A DNA stretch of 64,000 nucleotides from NCBI RefSeq assembly GCF_004340525.1, contig NZ_SLWX01000005.1:1-64000 (forward strand), written 5' to 3'. The position numbers were made by a program, and so were the translations under genes. The notes below the pieces were generated by a model that was not told the origin of the DNA, did no database searches, and saw only the letters and a list, made by a program, of their open reading frames with translations. Below, piece by piece: positions 34,033-42,552 of this stretch; within the stretch, counting starts at the first letter, position 1, and each line of letters begins with the position of its first letter. The stretch is from Chromatocurvus halotolerans. GTDB taxonomy: Bacteria > Pseudomonadota > Gammaproteobacteria > Pseudomonadales > Halieaceae.

Positions 34033-34674
34033 CTACAGGTCTACGATCACGCCAATGGCAAAGCCGCTGAATTCGAGCTTTCCGTCAACCCGGTCAAAGT
34101 CATCGAGGTCGTTCGTCACGTGCCGATAGCCTGCGCGAAACAGCACGTCCAGCAGTGGCGCGTCGATCTTGAAATCCACGCCTCCCTCGATATCCAGGGT
34201 CCTGCTGCCCTCCCAATGAGTGCCGGTGCCCTCTGCGTACAGGCCGAAGCCGGTTCCGCTGCCAGTCACGGGCATGCGGAGCGTGCCGTACGCCTGCGGC
34301 AGCCAGCCTGAGAACGTGTCGTCAAATCCGATGCGCCCGTTGCGAAAGTGCGTGGCGGCCACCCCCAGATCCAGATCGATGGCGTCGTTGTCGAAGATCT
34401 CGTAGTACAGGATGGCGTCAACCGTGGTGAGGTCGATCCCACCTTCCCGCTCCCCGGAATAGTCCCAGACACGCAGCCTGGCGTTCGGAACGAACGGTAC
34501 TGGATGTTCAAGAGCGGCAAAGGCACTGAAAACCTGCTCGGAGTCACCGCTGTTGCGCGGACCCTCGGCGCCCGGCCACCAGCTGCTGATGCCTCCTTTC
34601 ACGGCCAGGGCGTCGGCACTGGTGTTCAGCGATAGCAATAGCATGATGGCTGAGATAGCGAGGCGGCAGTACAT
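34033..34674 (-). CDS. Small outer-membrane beta-barrel protein (TIGR04219-like)
   Basis: 213 residues with a signal peptide (AISAIMLLLSLNTSADA). About eight amphipathic strands follow, many ending in aromatic residues, and the C-terminus is VIVDL. The pattern VKGGISSWWPGAEG near the N-terminus, ALEHPVPFVPNARLRV, and FRAGYRHVTNDLDDF fits the TIGR04219 outer-membrane beta-barrel family, whose function is unknown. It is monocistronic and divergent from the SRAP gene. Confidence 0.75.
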   Translation of the reverse strand: MYCRLAISAIMLLLSLNTSADALAVKGGISSWWPGAEGPRNSGDSEQVFSAFAALEHPVPFVPNARLRVWDYSGEREGGIDLTTVDAILYYEIFDNDAIDLDLGVAATHFRNGRIGFDDTFSGWLPQAYGTLRMPVTGSGTGFGLYAEGTGTHWEGSRTLDIEGGVDFKIDAPLLDVLFRAGYRHVTNDLDDFDRVDGKLEFSGFAIGVIVDL

Positions 34675-34859
34675 ACTGTGAAATCCTGATTATCGAGACG
34701 GCAGCTTAACTCGCTCAACAGATCGACACCACGCTTCGACTGACCGCTCGCAGTATCGGTCGTGCCTCTGCGCAGGCATCAGGGTATCCTGCGCCATTGA
34801 CGGTACCGGCTTTACGCGGCTCCTGGATAACTCAGTCAATCCATCTATCGGGCAACCTT

Positions 34860-35534
34860 ATGTGTGGCCGCTTCAACATGACAGACATGCCCGGTCTCCA
34901 GAACTTGCTGGACGAACTCGCTATCGATCTTCAGCTGCCGGGACCACGGTACAACATCGCCCCGACGGAAGACGTCCTGCTGCTGCGCGATGGACAGGGA
35001 AACCCCGCCCGCTGGTGGCTCGTTCCCTCCTGGGCCAAAGAGGTCAGCACCCGATACAGCATGTTCAACGCGCGGGCGGAGTCACTGACCCGCAGTCCGG
35101 CATTCCGCGAACCGTTCCGCACGCAAAGAGGCGTTGTGCCGATGTCCAGCTTCATCGAATGGCGGAAGGAGCGGGGTCAAAAACAACCCTGGCTCATCAC
35201 CAACGAAGATCGCACACTTACCGTCGCGGCGCTCTGGGATGTCTGGGAGGGCGGCAGTTCGCCGCTGCTGTCCTGCACCCTGGTAACAACGGAGGCGGCG
35301 GAGTCCTTCAAGCCCTGGCACAACCGAATGCCGCTCATGCTGACCAGGGAAGAATGCCGTCTCTGGCTGGATAATCGCGAGACCATCGATCCGGAAGACC
35401 GCATGCTGGCACCGGTACTCAAAGAAAACTTGCGGCTATACCCAATCAGCCGTGGCGTAGGAAACGCCTCCAATAAGGACCCGGAGCTTTTCGAACCCAG
35501 TGGAGAGAGCGTCGTTCTGCCGGCGGGCCGCTAG
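34860..35534 (+). CDS. yedK: SRAP-domain protein (YedK/HMCES), abasic-site DNA-protein crosslinker
   Basis: 224 residues. The start at ATG 34860 is fixed by the family: after removal of Met the catalytic Cys2 (MCGRF) becomes the N-terminal residue that forms a thiazolidine link with abasic sites in single-stranded DNA. The upstream in-frame start at 34797 would abolish this. Other active-site residues are in place: N70 (SMFNARAES), E100 (SFIEW) and H154 (PWHNRMP). Length is typical. The usual GFYEW is SFIEW here. It protects abasic sites in ssDNA during replication. No LexA box is evident upstream. Confidence 0.9.
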   Translation: MCGRFNMTDMPGLQNLLDELAIDLQLPGPRYNIAPTEDVLLLRDGQGNPARWWLVPSWAKEVSTRYSMFNARAESLTRSPAFREPFRTQRGVVPMSSFIEWRKERGQKQPWLITNEDRTLTVAALWDVWEGGSSPLLSCTLVTTEAAESFKPWHNRMPLMLTREECRLWLDNRETIDPEDRMLAPVLKENLRLYPISRGVGNASNKDPELFEPSGESVVLPAGR

Positions 35535-35562
35535 TACCGGCTGCCAAAGCGTCGTTATCCGA

Positions 35563-36390
35563 TCAGGAGTCGCGACGCCGGGCCGAGAACATAACACGCT
35601 CCGGCGCCGCGTCACTATCCACCTCGCGCCAGATAACGCCGGACAGCACCTCGCCCTGCCGGCGCGCGGTGCCACGCAGGTCTCGCCCCTCGACGTCCTT
35701 GCCCGTCCAGGTGAACTGGCGGCCGCGAAGCTTACCAAGACCACTCGCCATAACCTTACCATCGCTGCGCAGCGTGACCTCAATCTCCTGAAAACGCTGC
35801 TTGATATGCAGCACGTCACCCGACGACTCAAGCTGCCAATGCCCCTCGATCCGGTCCGGAACAATCCACAGCAGGAGGCCACCGCTGCTGCGCCCCGACA
35901 CGTGCGCATCCGGCGCCCACTCGCCCATGGTGAAGGTGTTGGAGACAATCCGGGTGCCCGGCTCCAGTTCGGACAGAAGACGTGGCCGCAGCTGCAGGTT
36001 CACGTCGGGCATCAGGTACAGCGTGACAACGCTCGCTTCCGCAATCGGGGTGGTGAAGACATCATCGACCCGGAAATGCACCCGATCGCCCAGGCCTGCC
36101 CCCGAAGCATTGTCCCTTGCCATGCTCACGAGATCAGGATCGATATCAATACCCACGGAAAGCGCGCCCTGCTCAGCGGCGGCAATCGGAATACGGCCAT
36201 CGCCCGACCCCAGGTCGATGAGAAGGTCGCCCGGCCCGACAGACGCGAGATCAAGCATGCGCTGCACGTCCTCACGGGTGGTGACGACGTAGGGGGCAAC
36301 GGCCTCTGTTGCAACAGCCGGTTCGACTGGCATCGTCGCCAGCAGCGCGGTGAGTGCGATCAACCGCAGCGTGTTCCGGGGCATTTCCAT
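35563..36390 (-). CDS. Exported class I SAM-methyltransferase-like protein
   Basis: 275 residues. The start is at 36390 or 36384; GGAG sits 10 bases before the first. The N-terminus is a clear signal peptide (LRLIALTALLATMPVEPAVA). Then comes a Rossmann methyltransferase core with motif I LLIDLGSGDGRIPIAA and an acidic residue at the end of strand 2 (VGIDIDP), and TLYLMPDVN. A beta-rich C-terminal stretch (EIEVTLRSDGKVMAS...GTARRQGEVL) is added. Similar exported methyltransferase-like proteins are known in proteobacteria, but SAM is not normally available outside the cytoplasm, so real activity is unproven. It converges on yedK with 28 bp between stops. Confidence 0.75.
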   Translation of the reverse strand: MEMPRNTLRLIALTALLATMPVEPAVATEAVAPYVVTTREDVQRMLDLASVGPGDLLIDLGSGDGRIPIAAAEQGALSVGIDIDPDLVSMARDNASGAGLGDRVHFRVDDVFTTPIAEASVVTLYLMPDVNLQLRPRLLSELEPGTRIVSNTFTMGEWAPDAHVSGRSSGGLLLWIVPDRIEGHWQLESSGDVLHIKQRFQEIEVTLRSDGKVMASGLGKLRGRQFTWTGKDVEGRDLRGTARRQGEVLSGVIWREVDSDAAPERVMFSARRRDS

Positions 36391-36612
36391 TATCGAGCAT
36401 CTCCTGCGTTTTCTCGGTGCATAGCCCGGCAAAGCCTACCTTTTCATAAATACGGCGCTGGAAGCGCACAGCATAACGACCTTGATAAGGTCTGTCCCGC
36501 AAACCGGGCATCGATGAAGCAACAGTCTCCGCGCCGCTTCGAATACCGTGTAAGCTATTCGTCCCGCGACAGGTCGCGTGTTCCCCGGTTAACCGCTTAA
36601 TGAGGTACGGCA

Positions 36613-36882
36613 ATGGATGTAACCGCAGACTCCGGTGACTTTCTGCGTTCCGCTGGAGAAGGCGTAGGCAGTTTTCTCGCCGGGATACCTCCGGCAATAG
36701 GCAATTTCTTCGGCGGCGTCGGCACCAGCGCTGGCGTTGACGGTACTCTGGATTGGACGGCGCTGCTGTTTGGAATCGCCCTGCTATTGTCAGCAATCCA
36801 GGGACTTACGCGCGGACGCATCGTTGGCAGCGTATTGCGTGGCGTGATTGGTGTTGCCCTGATGGGCTGGGCAATGACGTGA
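36613..36882 (+). CDS. Small membrane protein of unknown function
   Basis: 89 residues. GAGG lies 8 bases before the ATG. An N-terminal Gly-rich amphipathic region (SAGEGVGSFLAGIPPAIGNFF) is followed by two hydrophobic segments (TALLFGIALLLSAIQGL and VLRGVIGVALMGWAM). No motif is recognised. It may be transcribed with the next small gene. It is divergent from the exported methyltransferase, 222 bp away. Confidence 0.55.
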   Translation: MDVTADSGDFLRSAGEGVGSFLAGIPPAIGNFFGGVGTSAGVDGTLDWTALLFGIALLLSAIQGLTRGRIVGSVLRGVIGVALMGWAMT

Positions 36883-36988
36883 GGTGTACGGAGGCAGGCT
36901 CATCAGCGCGTGTGTCCGGTACAACTTTCAATTAGCGGACGTGTCGCGGACAATAGTGATCAGACACCCACACACGTGCTCGCGCGCT

Positions 36989-37294
36989 ATGGCAAGAAAC
37001 GTCAAAAACCGGGTGCTGTTTCACTCACGACGTCTCAGCATCTACCTCGTCCATTACTCGGAAGGCCACCAGATAGCCCCGCATCTGGACATGGTCTCAG
37101 AGGGACGCCTCTACAAGCTCAACGTCGTCCTGGTAAAACCCAGGGCCGGCGGCGAGTTTCTCTGCGAGCGCAGTATTCTCAACGTCCTCGGGCGCGTCAT
37201 TGTTTTCCGGCCGGACCTGTACAGGCATGAGGTGTCGAGGATCCGGTCCGGCAACCGCTGGCTACTGAGTTTTGCCCTGACACACTATCGCTGA
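36989..37294 (+). CDS. Minimal 2-oxoglutarate/Fe(II)-type oxygenase
   Basis: A 101-residue protein if read from ATG 36989; an in-frame GTG at 36884 would give 136 residues, but the family-like sequence begins near MARNVKNRVLF. It has the iron-binding triad H32-x-D34 (APHLDM) and H80 (LYRHEV), plus R90 (GNRWLLSF) ten residues after the second His, as for 2-oxoglutarate binding. LNVVLVKPRAGGEFLC and IVFRPD match the central strands of P4H-like oxygenases. Most family members exceed 180 residues, so this is a bare double-stranded-helix core. The substrate is unknown. The ribosome site is weak. Confidence 0.65.
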   Translation: MARNVKNRVLFHSRRLSIYLVHYSEGHQIAPHLDMVSEGRLYKLNVVLVKPRAGGEFLCERSILNVLGRVIVFRPDLYRHEVSRIRSGNRWLLSFALTHYR

Positions 37295-37348
37295 ACCCCC
37301 ACCGCCGACGCGCAAAACGCGATGGGGCCAACGTTGCCCGCCCGCGCT

Positions 37349-38365
37349 TCAGTCCATCCCTGCCTGAGACCGCACATAGCGGGCGGCCGCCTCGTGGGTG
37401 CCGAACCACACATCACCTTTCGCCTGGATATGCGCTATGAGGCCTTCCAGTGCGACGATGCGAGACCGGTGACCGATGACATGCGGGTGCATGGTCAGCA
37501 GAAACATCGTTCCCTCCTCCCAGGCCTTGTCGAATTCGTCAATCCACACCTGCATGACATCCCGCGGATTCATGTAGCGGTTGCCGAGGGGATTGAGAAG
37601 CGGCGCATCGTCGAGAATCCACTCCACCGGGAGCTCCACCATGCCCGTCGGCTCACCGTCCTGCAGCAGTTCATAGGGACGGTCGTCGTGCATCAGTGAG
37701 CTCTCGTACAGGAATCCCATCCTGCGCACGATATCGAGGGTATCAGGGCTGTGATTCCAGGACGGTGCCCGGTAGCCCACCGGCCGACGGCCGCTGATCG
37801 CCTCTATCTCATCCATGGCCTGGCGCAGGAGTCTTTCTTCTGTCTCCGCGTCGAGTGCCGTGTTCCGCTCATGAATCCAGCCGTGAACGGCAATTTCATG
37901 CTGTCCGGAGGCATTGATCAGATCCGCCTGCTCAGGCGCAATCTTCAGGCTCCAGGCCGGAAAGAAGAACGTTGCGGGAATGTCATTTTCGTCCATCAGC
38001 TTGACCACTCGCGGTAGCGCCACGCGGTGGCCGTACTGTCCCTGCGATAGCGCTCCGATGCTGATCTCGCCAGTGCGCAAACCCATCACGGTTTCATTAT
38101 CCACGTCATAGGAAAGCAGCACCGCCACCTTCGCACCGCCTGGCCAGCTGTCGGGATTGAGGTTTCTACCGGCGCGGACCTGATTCACCTGGCTTTTCAC
38201 GTACTCGTCAGACCAGTTCCAGGGGGTTTCCGGGTTTTCGGTCTCTGCGATGGTGGCCTGACTCTGCAGAACAGCAGCAAGCAAGGCAGCGGAAAAACAC
38301 AGGGCCCTGCTGAGGCCGCACTGGCGGAGGAAGGTGATAAAACCGTGAAGTAGAGCTTGCTGCAT
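37349..38365 (-). CDS. Exported polysaccharide deacetylase (NodB family)
   Basis: 338 residues; the ATG at 38365 has AAGG about 9 bases upstream and a signal-like head (ALCFSAALLAAVLQSQATIA). The NodB homology domain shows SYDVDN (D87, D89; one the catalytic/metal Asp), AVHGWIHE (H161, H165 metal ligands) and GYRAPSWNHS. The C-terminal TMHPHVIGHRSR supplies the catalytic His region. Some such PuuE-like proteins act on small amides such as allantoin. This one is secreted, so a cell-surface or polymer substrate is more likely. It is co-oriented with the O-antigen ligase gene 135 bp upstream. Confidence 0.8.
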   Translation of the reverse strand: MQQALLHGFITFLRQCGLSRALCFSAALLAAVLQSQATIAETENPETPWNWSDEYVKSQVNQVRAGRNLNPDSWPGGAKVAVLLSYDVDNETVMGLRTGEISIGALSQGQYGHRVALPRVVKLMDENDIPATFFFPAWSLKIAPEQADLINASGQHEIAVHGWIHERNTALDAETEERLLRQAMDEIEAISGRRPVGYRAPSWNHSPDTLDIVRRMGFLYESSLMHDDRPYELLQDGEPTGMVELPVEWILDDAPLLNPLGNRYMNPRDVMQVWIDEFDKAWEEGTMFLLTMHPHVIGHRSRIVALEGLIAHIQAKGDVWFGTHEAAARYVRSQAGMD

Positions 38366-38500
38366 GACGTCATCCTTACAGGGTCTAAAGCACGGCGCCG
38401 GCACCGATAGCATTGTCGCTGTGCATGAGTGGTTGCTGTCCGCAACAGTAAGAATCAGGTGCCGGACAGATGCAAGCCGTTTTCGGCTGTGACCGCCGGG

Positions 38501-39883
38501 TCAGCCGGTATGATTCGACTCTCTTCGAATACACGGATAGACATCACGCACACGCCGCAGAGGTTCCAGGCGCACCACGGCCAGCACCAGCACCAGCCAG
38601 AAGAGACTGGCGGTCCAGGAGGAGTACCAGGCGCCCTGGGTATTCAGGGGATGCGCCAGCGCCAGCGCTGACAGAAGCCAGGGAAGTGCCTGCTCACGCT
38701 GCAACCGGGAACAGCGCCGCCAGGCGCCGCCGAGCAGGATCAGCAGCGCCGCGTGCCCGGTCAGCCCGAAGATACCGGTGTCCGCCAGCAATTCGAACAG
38801 GAGAAGGTGGGCGTGGGAGGCAAGCGCGGCGCCGTGGGCATCGGTACTGGCGAAGGGATCGCCGTCGACGGCGTAATCGGCATAAGCGTAGCGAAAACCA
38901 CGCACACCGACACCGTTGACCGGGTGATCCGCCAGCATCGCCAGGGCCCCCTGCCAGATTGGCAGACGCAGACCCGTCGCGACATTGACATGCGCGTAGT
39001 CCGGCGCCTGCACCGCCGCAATCAGTGTGCCGCTGCGTTCGATGACCCGGCTGCTGTTCAGCGCCAGAGACAGCACAAGCAGCACGCACAGTCCGCCGAT
39101 GACGACAACGCCAGTCAGTCGCCTCCGCAATGCCTGTCGATAAAACAGGACAAACAACGCGCACTGCAGGGCAAACGTTACCCAGGCACTGCGCTTGCCG
39201 GTCAACAGCAGCACCAGCACGGCAAGCAGGAACAGCAGCAGCGTCAGGCCGGGACTTTTTCGCCGCATGCGTCCGAGCAGGGCCGGCGGACCCAGCACCA
39301 GCAGGGCGAGTGACAGCTTCAGATTCTCACCGGCCCCGAACAGGCCGTTGAGATAGCCCCTTTCCGCGGCGTAGCCGAGCAGATTGCTGCCGCTGGCTGC
39401 CTGCAGCAGCGCGTCACCCACCCAGAGTGCGAGCACCGCAAACAGCGTCTTTTCCAGCGCATCGAACAGGCGCTGGTGATGGGGATCAGATGGCAGCACG
39501 CAAAGCAGACAGAGCACGCCGATACCTGCCAGCAGATATCGCAGACTGCCAAGCGTCGTGGTCAGTGATCGCGCCGGATTGACCGCATCCGGCAGCGACA
39601 GCCACATGGGCAGCTGATAACAGACACAGCACAGCAGGAACAGCCGGATCGCTGCGGCTTCGCGCCCGGCGGGCAGGCGGCGCTCGCGCCACACTGCCCA
39701 GAGGCCCACCAGCGCCAGCAGTGCCAGCGGTATTTCCATGGTGCGACCAAAGGGCAGCAGAAACAGCGCCGACGCGATCAGCAGCAGGCCCATGGCCTGC
39801 GCCGCATGCAGGGCACTTGCTCGCACGGCGGATGACGAGTGCAGCGATACCACGACTGACGCTCCCGGCGTAAAAGCGCGCAT
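38501..39883 (-). CDS. O-antigen ligase/polymerase-like membrane protein (Wzy_C superfamily)
   Basis: 460 residues with ten or more membrane segments and a periplasmic loop between the last ones. LRLPIWQGALAMLADHPVNGVGVRGFRYAY and the HAHLLLFELLADTGIFGLTGH stretch are the Wzy_C signature seen in WaaL ligases, RfaL and some polymerases. It likely joins O-antigen to lipid A-core, or polymerises it, on the periplasmic face of the inner membrane. No other LPS genes are adjacent. It is divergent from ubiU with a 198-bp spacer. Confidence 0.8.
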   Translation of the reverse strand: MRAFTPGASVVVSLHSSSAVRASALHAAQAMGLLLIASALFLLPFGRTMEIPLALLALVGLWAVWRERRLPAGREAAAIRLFLLCCVCYQLPMWLSLPDAVNPARSLTTTLGSLRYLLAGIGVLCLLCVLPSDPHHQRLFDALEKTLFAVLALWVGDALLQAASGSNLLGYAAERGYLNGLFGAGENLKLSLALLVLGPPALLGRMRRKSPGLTLLLFLLAVLVLLLTGKRSAWVTFALQCALFVLFYRQALRRRLTGVVVIGGLCVLLVLSLALNSSRVIERSGTLIAAVQAPDYAHVNVATGLRLPIWQGALAMLADHPVNGVGVRGFRYAYADYAVDGDPFASTDAHGAALASHAHLLLFELLADTGIFGLTGHAALLILLGGAWRRCSRLQREQALPWLLSALALAHPLNTQGAWYSSWTASLFWLVLVLAVVRLEPLRRVRDVYPCIRRESNHTG

Positions 39884-39961
39884 GATACGTGCTCTGGCAG
39901 CGCGTCCGCGCGGAAAAAATGCGTCTTGACAGCCGCGTGATGCAGCAAGCCCACCCGGGAA

Positions 39962-39973
39962 TCTGTCGACAGA
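39962..39973. promoter_or_regulatory. 12-bp palindrome followed by T6 in the ligase/ubiU spacer
   Basis: TCTGTCGACAGA is perfectly palindromic. CGCC and TTTTTT (39978-39983) follow it on the plus strand. The stem is short for a terminator, and no plus-strand gene lies upstream, so an operator is equally likely. It lies 17 bp before the FNR-like box. Confidence 0.35.
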
Positions 39974-39990
39974 CGCCTTTTTTCAAATCA

Positions 39991-40004
39991 CTGACCTGGA
40001 TCAA
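39991..40004 (+). promoter_or_regulatory. FNR/ANR-like box upstream of ubiU
   Basis: CTGAC-CTGG-ATCAA fits the FNR consensus TTGAT-N4-ATCAA: the right half is perfect and the left matches three of five. It is centred 84 bp before the ubiU start. A possible -10 element, CATAGT, lies at 40025-40030, 30 bp from the box centre, close to the ~32-bp spacing of class II FNR promoters. Confidence 0.6.
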
Positions 40005-40081
40005 TACCATCGCTCAGCGCTTCGCATAGTCTGCGCCGTCATCGAAAAGCGACGAAGAAGGTTTCTGCAAAGGGATATGCG

Positions 40082-41134
40082 ATGACCAACAGCATGGAAC
40101 TGGTAGCACCGGCAGGCAGCTTTCCCGCGCTGCGCAAGGCCATCGACAGCGGCGCCGATGCCGTGTACTTCGGCTTTCGCGATGCCACCAATGCGCGCAA
40201 CTTCCCCGGCCTGAATTTCGACAACAACGCGGCGGTTGACGCCGTCAATTATGCGCACGCCCGCGGCCGCAAGATCATGCTGGCGCTGAACACCTATCCG
40301 CAGCCCGCAACGTGGTCCGTGTGGACGCGGGCCATCGATCAGGCCGCAGAACTCGGCGTCGATGCCCTGATTGTGGCGGACTCCGGTCTGCTGCAGTACG
40401 CCCGGGAACGGTATCCCGACCTACGCCTGCACCTGTCAGTGCAGGGCTCGGCGACCACCCATGAGGCCATTGCGTTCTACCGGGAGCAATTCGCCATTGA
40501 GCGTGTCGTGCTGCCCCGCGTGCTCTCGCTCAGTCAGGTCAGACGCATTATCGAGAACACCGACGTGGAGATTGAGACCTTCGCCTTCGGCTCGCTGTGC
40601 GTCATGGCCGAGGGGCGCTGCTACCTCTCCTCCTACGTTACCGGTGAGTCACCCAATACCTGCGGCGCCTGTTCGCCGGCGAAGGCCGTGCAGTGGCAGG
40701 AAACTCCGCAAGGTCGCGAGGTGCGGCTGAATGGCGTACTGATTGATCGCTACCAGCCCGGCGAGAGCGCCGGCTATCCGGTGCTGTGCAAGGGCCGCTT
40801 CGAAGTCAACGACGCGCTGGGCTACGCCATCGAGGAACCCACCAGTCTGTCGGTTCTCGACATCCTTCCACAGCTGCTGCGCAGTGGTGTGCGCGCTATC
40901 AAGATCGAGGGGCGTCAGCGCAGCCCGGCGTATGTCGCACAGGTCGTTACCGTCCTGCGCCAGGCGCTGGATGCCGCCCAGCGGAGTGCCGCCCAGCGGG
41001 ATGCCGCCCAGCTGGATGCCGCCCAGCGGGATGCCGACAGCTACCGGGTCCGGGACGACTGGGTCACGCAACTGGATAAACTGGCCGAGGGCAGCACCCA
41101 TACGCTCGGCGCACTGGATCGGAAATGGCAATGA
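40082..41134 (+). CDS. ubiU: UbiU, O2-independent ubiquinone hydroxylation protein (U32 family)
   Basis: A 350-residue protein. Iron-sulfur cysteines C173, C180, C197 and C236 have spacings 7, 17 and 39, identical to the E. coli UbiU set (C169, C176, C193, C232). UbiU and UbiV form a complex that, with UbiT, allows ubiquinone synthesis without oxygen. Around residues 297-316 there is a run of four AAQ-type pentapeptides absent from E. coli UbiU, which explains most of the ~19 extra residues. GGGAT lies 5-7 bases before the ATG. The 3' end overlaps ubiV (ATGA). Confidence 0.95.
   Translation: MTNSMELVAPAGSFPALRKAIDSGADAVYFGFRDATNARNFPGLNFDNNAAVDAVNYAHARGRKIMLALNTYPQPATWSVWTRAIDQAAELGVDALIVADSGLLQYARERYPDLRLHLSVQGSATTHEAIAFYREQFAIERVVLPRVLSLSQVRRIIENTDVEIETFAFGSLCVMAEGRCYLSSYVTGESPNTCGACSPAKAVQWQETPQGREVRLNGVLIDRYQPGESAGYPVLCKGRFEVNDALGYAIEEPTSLSVLDILPQLLRSGVRAIKIEGRQRSPAYVAQVVTVLRQALDAAQRSAAQRDAAQLDAAQRDADSYRVRDDWVTQLDKLAEGSTHTLGALDRKWQ
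40970..41029 (+). repeat. Four tandem 15-bp repeats inside ubiU
   Basis: GATGCCGCCCAGCGG and three near-copies (changes at one or two bases) run without gaps at 40970-40984, 40985-40999, 41000-41014 and 41015-41029. They encode DAAQR/SAAQR/DAAQL/DAAQR. Copy-number change would keep the frame. Confidence 0.9.
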
Positions 41135-42045
41135 AACTCGCGCTCGGACCCCTTCTCTATTTCTGGCCCCGGGAACAGGTAGAGGCCTTCTACCAGCAGG
41201 TTGCCGGGTGGCCGGTCGACATCGTCTACCTTGGCGAAACCGTCTGCGCAAAACGGCGTGAGCTGCGCCTGGAAGACTGGCTGCGTATTGGGCATCAGCT
41301 GCGCGACGCGGGCAAGGAGGTCATCCTCTCCACGCTGGCGCTGATCGAGGCCGACTCGGAGCTGAGTGCGCTGCGACGGATCGCCCACAACGGCGAATTC
41401 AGGGTGGAGGCCAACGACATGGCCGCGGTGCAGCAGCTCAAGGGTAGCGACTACATCGCCGGTCCGCACCTGAATATCTATAACCCCGCGTCACTGGCCC
41501 TGCATCATGGACTCGGCGCACAGCGCTGGGTGATGCCCGTCGAGCTGTCGCAGGAGACCCTGCGGGACATGCTGGCAGACAGTGCCACTCCGCCGCTCGA
41601 AACGGAGGTCATTGCCTTCGGGCGGCTGCCGCTGGCTTTCTCGGCCCGCTGCTTCACGGCCCGGGCCTGCAACCTGCCAAAGGATAACTGCCAGTGGCGC
41701 TGCGCCGACTATCCCGACGGACTGGACATGAACACCCGGGAGCGGGATCCCTTCCTGGTGATCAACGGCATCCAGACCCAGTCAGCCACAACCAGCAATC
41801 TGGTTGGCGCCCTGCCGGCACTGCGGCAACTGGGGGTTGATGTGCTGCGCCTGTCGCCACAGTCGCAGCACATGCAGGAGATCGTTGCGCTATACCATCA
41901 GGCACGAAACCAGGACCTGGATCCCCGCGACGCCGAAAGCCACATCAATGCCCTCACCTGCGGAGCGCCGGCGAATGGCTACTGGCACGGCAGTCCCGGC
42001 ATGCAGTGGCTGGACCCGGTCAGCGCAGACTCCGCCACAGGCTGA
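41131..42045 (+). CDS. ubiV: UbiV, partner of UbiU in O2-independent ubiquinone synthesis
   Basis: 304 residues from ATG 41131, chosen because it gives the ATGA overlap with the ubiU stop and an N-terminus MKLALGPLLYFWP like E. coli UbiV. An ATG at 41125 adds two residues. The cluster cysteines are C39, C174, C187 and C191, with the 13 and 4 spacings of E. coli (C39, C180, C193, C197). It belongs to the U32 peptidase-like family but is not a peptidase. It is made with UbiU. Its last 26 bp overlap the 3' end of the convergent ubiT. Confidence 0.95.
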   Translation: MKLALGPLLYFWPREQVEAFYQQVAGWPVDIVYLGETVCAKRRELRLEDWLRIGHQLRDAGKEVILSTLALIEADSELSALRRIAHNGEFRVEANDMAAVQQLKGSDYIAGPHLNIYNPASLALHHGLGAQRWVMPVELSQETLRDMLADSATPPLETEVIAFGRLPLAFSARCFTARACNLPKDNCQWRCADYPDGLDMNTRERDPFLVINGIQTQSATTSNLVGALPALRQLGVDVLRLSPQSQHMQEIVALYHQARNQDLDPRDAESHINALTCGAPANGYWHGSPGMQWLDPVSADSATG

Positions 42046-42493
42046 CCGGCACCGCACCAAGACGCTCGCCGAGCACGGCCTGGAAATGGCTGTCCCAGTC
42101 GTAGTCGAGACTATCCAGCAGGTTCTTGATATAGAGGCCGGTCTCCGTCTCCCCTTCAATTTCCAGCTGGCGGTTGAAAAACAGGGTGTCGGGATCTTCC
42201 TGCCGCGATGCCAGCTGCCAGAAATGTTCCAGCCTGCCTCGAATACAGACATCCCGGCATCTCCTGCCGGCGCTGTCGCTGCGATAGAGACGGCCACCCC
42301 TGATCGTGAAATCCAGTGCGGTGGCCGTATCGACAATGTCGATAGCCAGTCGCTTGCCGTCCAGCGCATGGAGCTCACCGACAATCGCCTGCCCCCGGAG
42401 CAGATGGTTGAACAGGCGTACCAGGACTTCCGTCGACACAGCCACCGGTGCCAGTTGGAATGCCAGTGACAGGGGCTGCAATGGGACCTGCAT
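42020..42493 (-). CDS. ubiT: UbiT, SCP2-domain lipid-binding protein for anaerobic ubiquinone synthesis
   Basis: 157 residues. It has an SCP2 fold: LFNHLLRGQAIVGELHALDGKRLAIDIVDT, FTIRGGRL, then IRGRLEHFWQLASRQEDPDTLFFNRQLEIEGETETGLYIKNLLDSL, a sterol-carrier-type motif found in UbiT and UbiJ. UbiT is the accessory factor that replaces UbiJ under anaerobic conditions. In E. coli ubiT is divergent from ubiUV; here it converges on it and overlaps by 26 bp. A strong FNR-like box with a class II-spaced -10 lies upstream, so expression is probably oxygen-controlled. Confidence 0.9.
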   Translation of the reverse strand: MQVPLQPLSLAFQLAPVAVSTEVLVRLFNHLLRGQAIVGELHALDGKRLAIDIVDTATALDFTIRGGRLYRSDSAGRRCRDVCIRGRLEHFWQLASRQEDPDTLFFNRQLEIEGETETGLYIKNLLDSLDYDWDSHFQAVLGERLGAVPVSLWRSLR

Positions 42494-42552
42494 GACGCAT
42501 TTTCCTGAAAAGAGGCAAAGCGCTACTGTAGCGCCCAGGGCGCCCGGAAGGA

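Noticed and set aside
34797-34859. Upstream in-frame start of the SRAP gene
   Set aside because: Catalysis needs Cys at position 2, which only the ATG at 34860 gives.
40970-41029. Short tandem repeats as a possible CRISPR array
   Set aside because: The units are contiguous 15-mers without spacers and lie in frame within ubiU.
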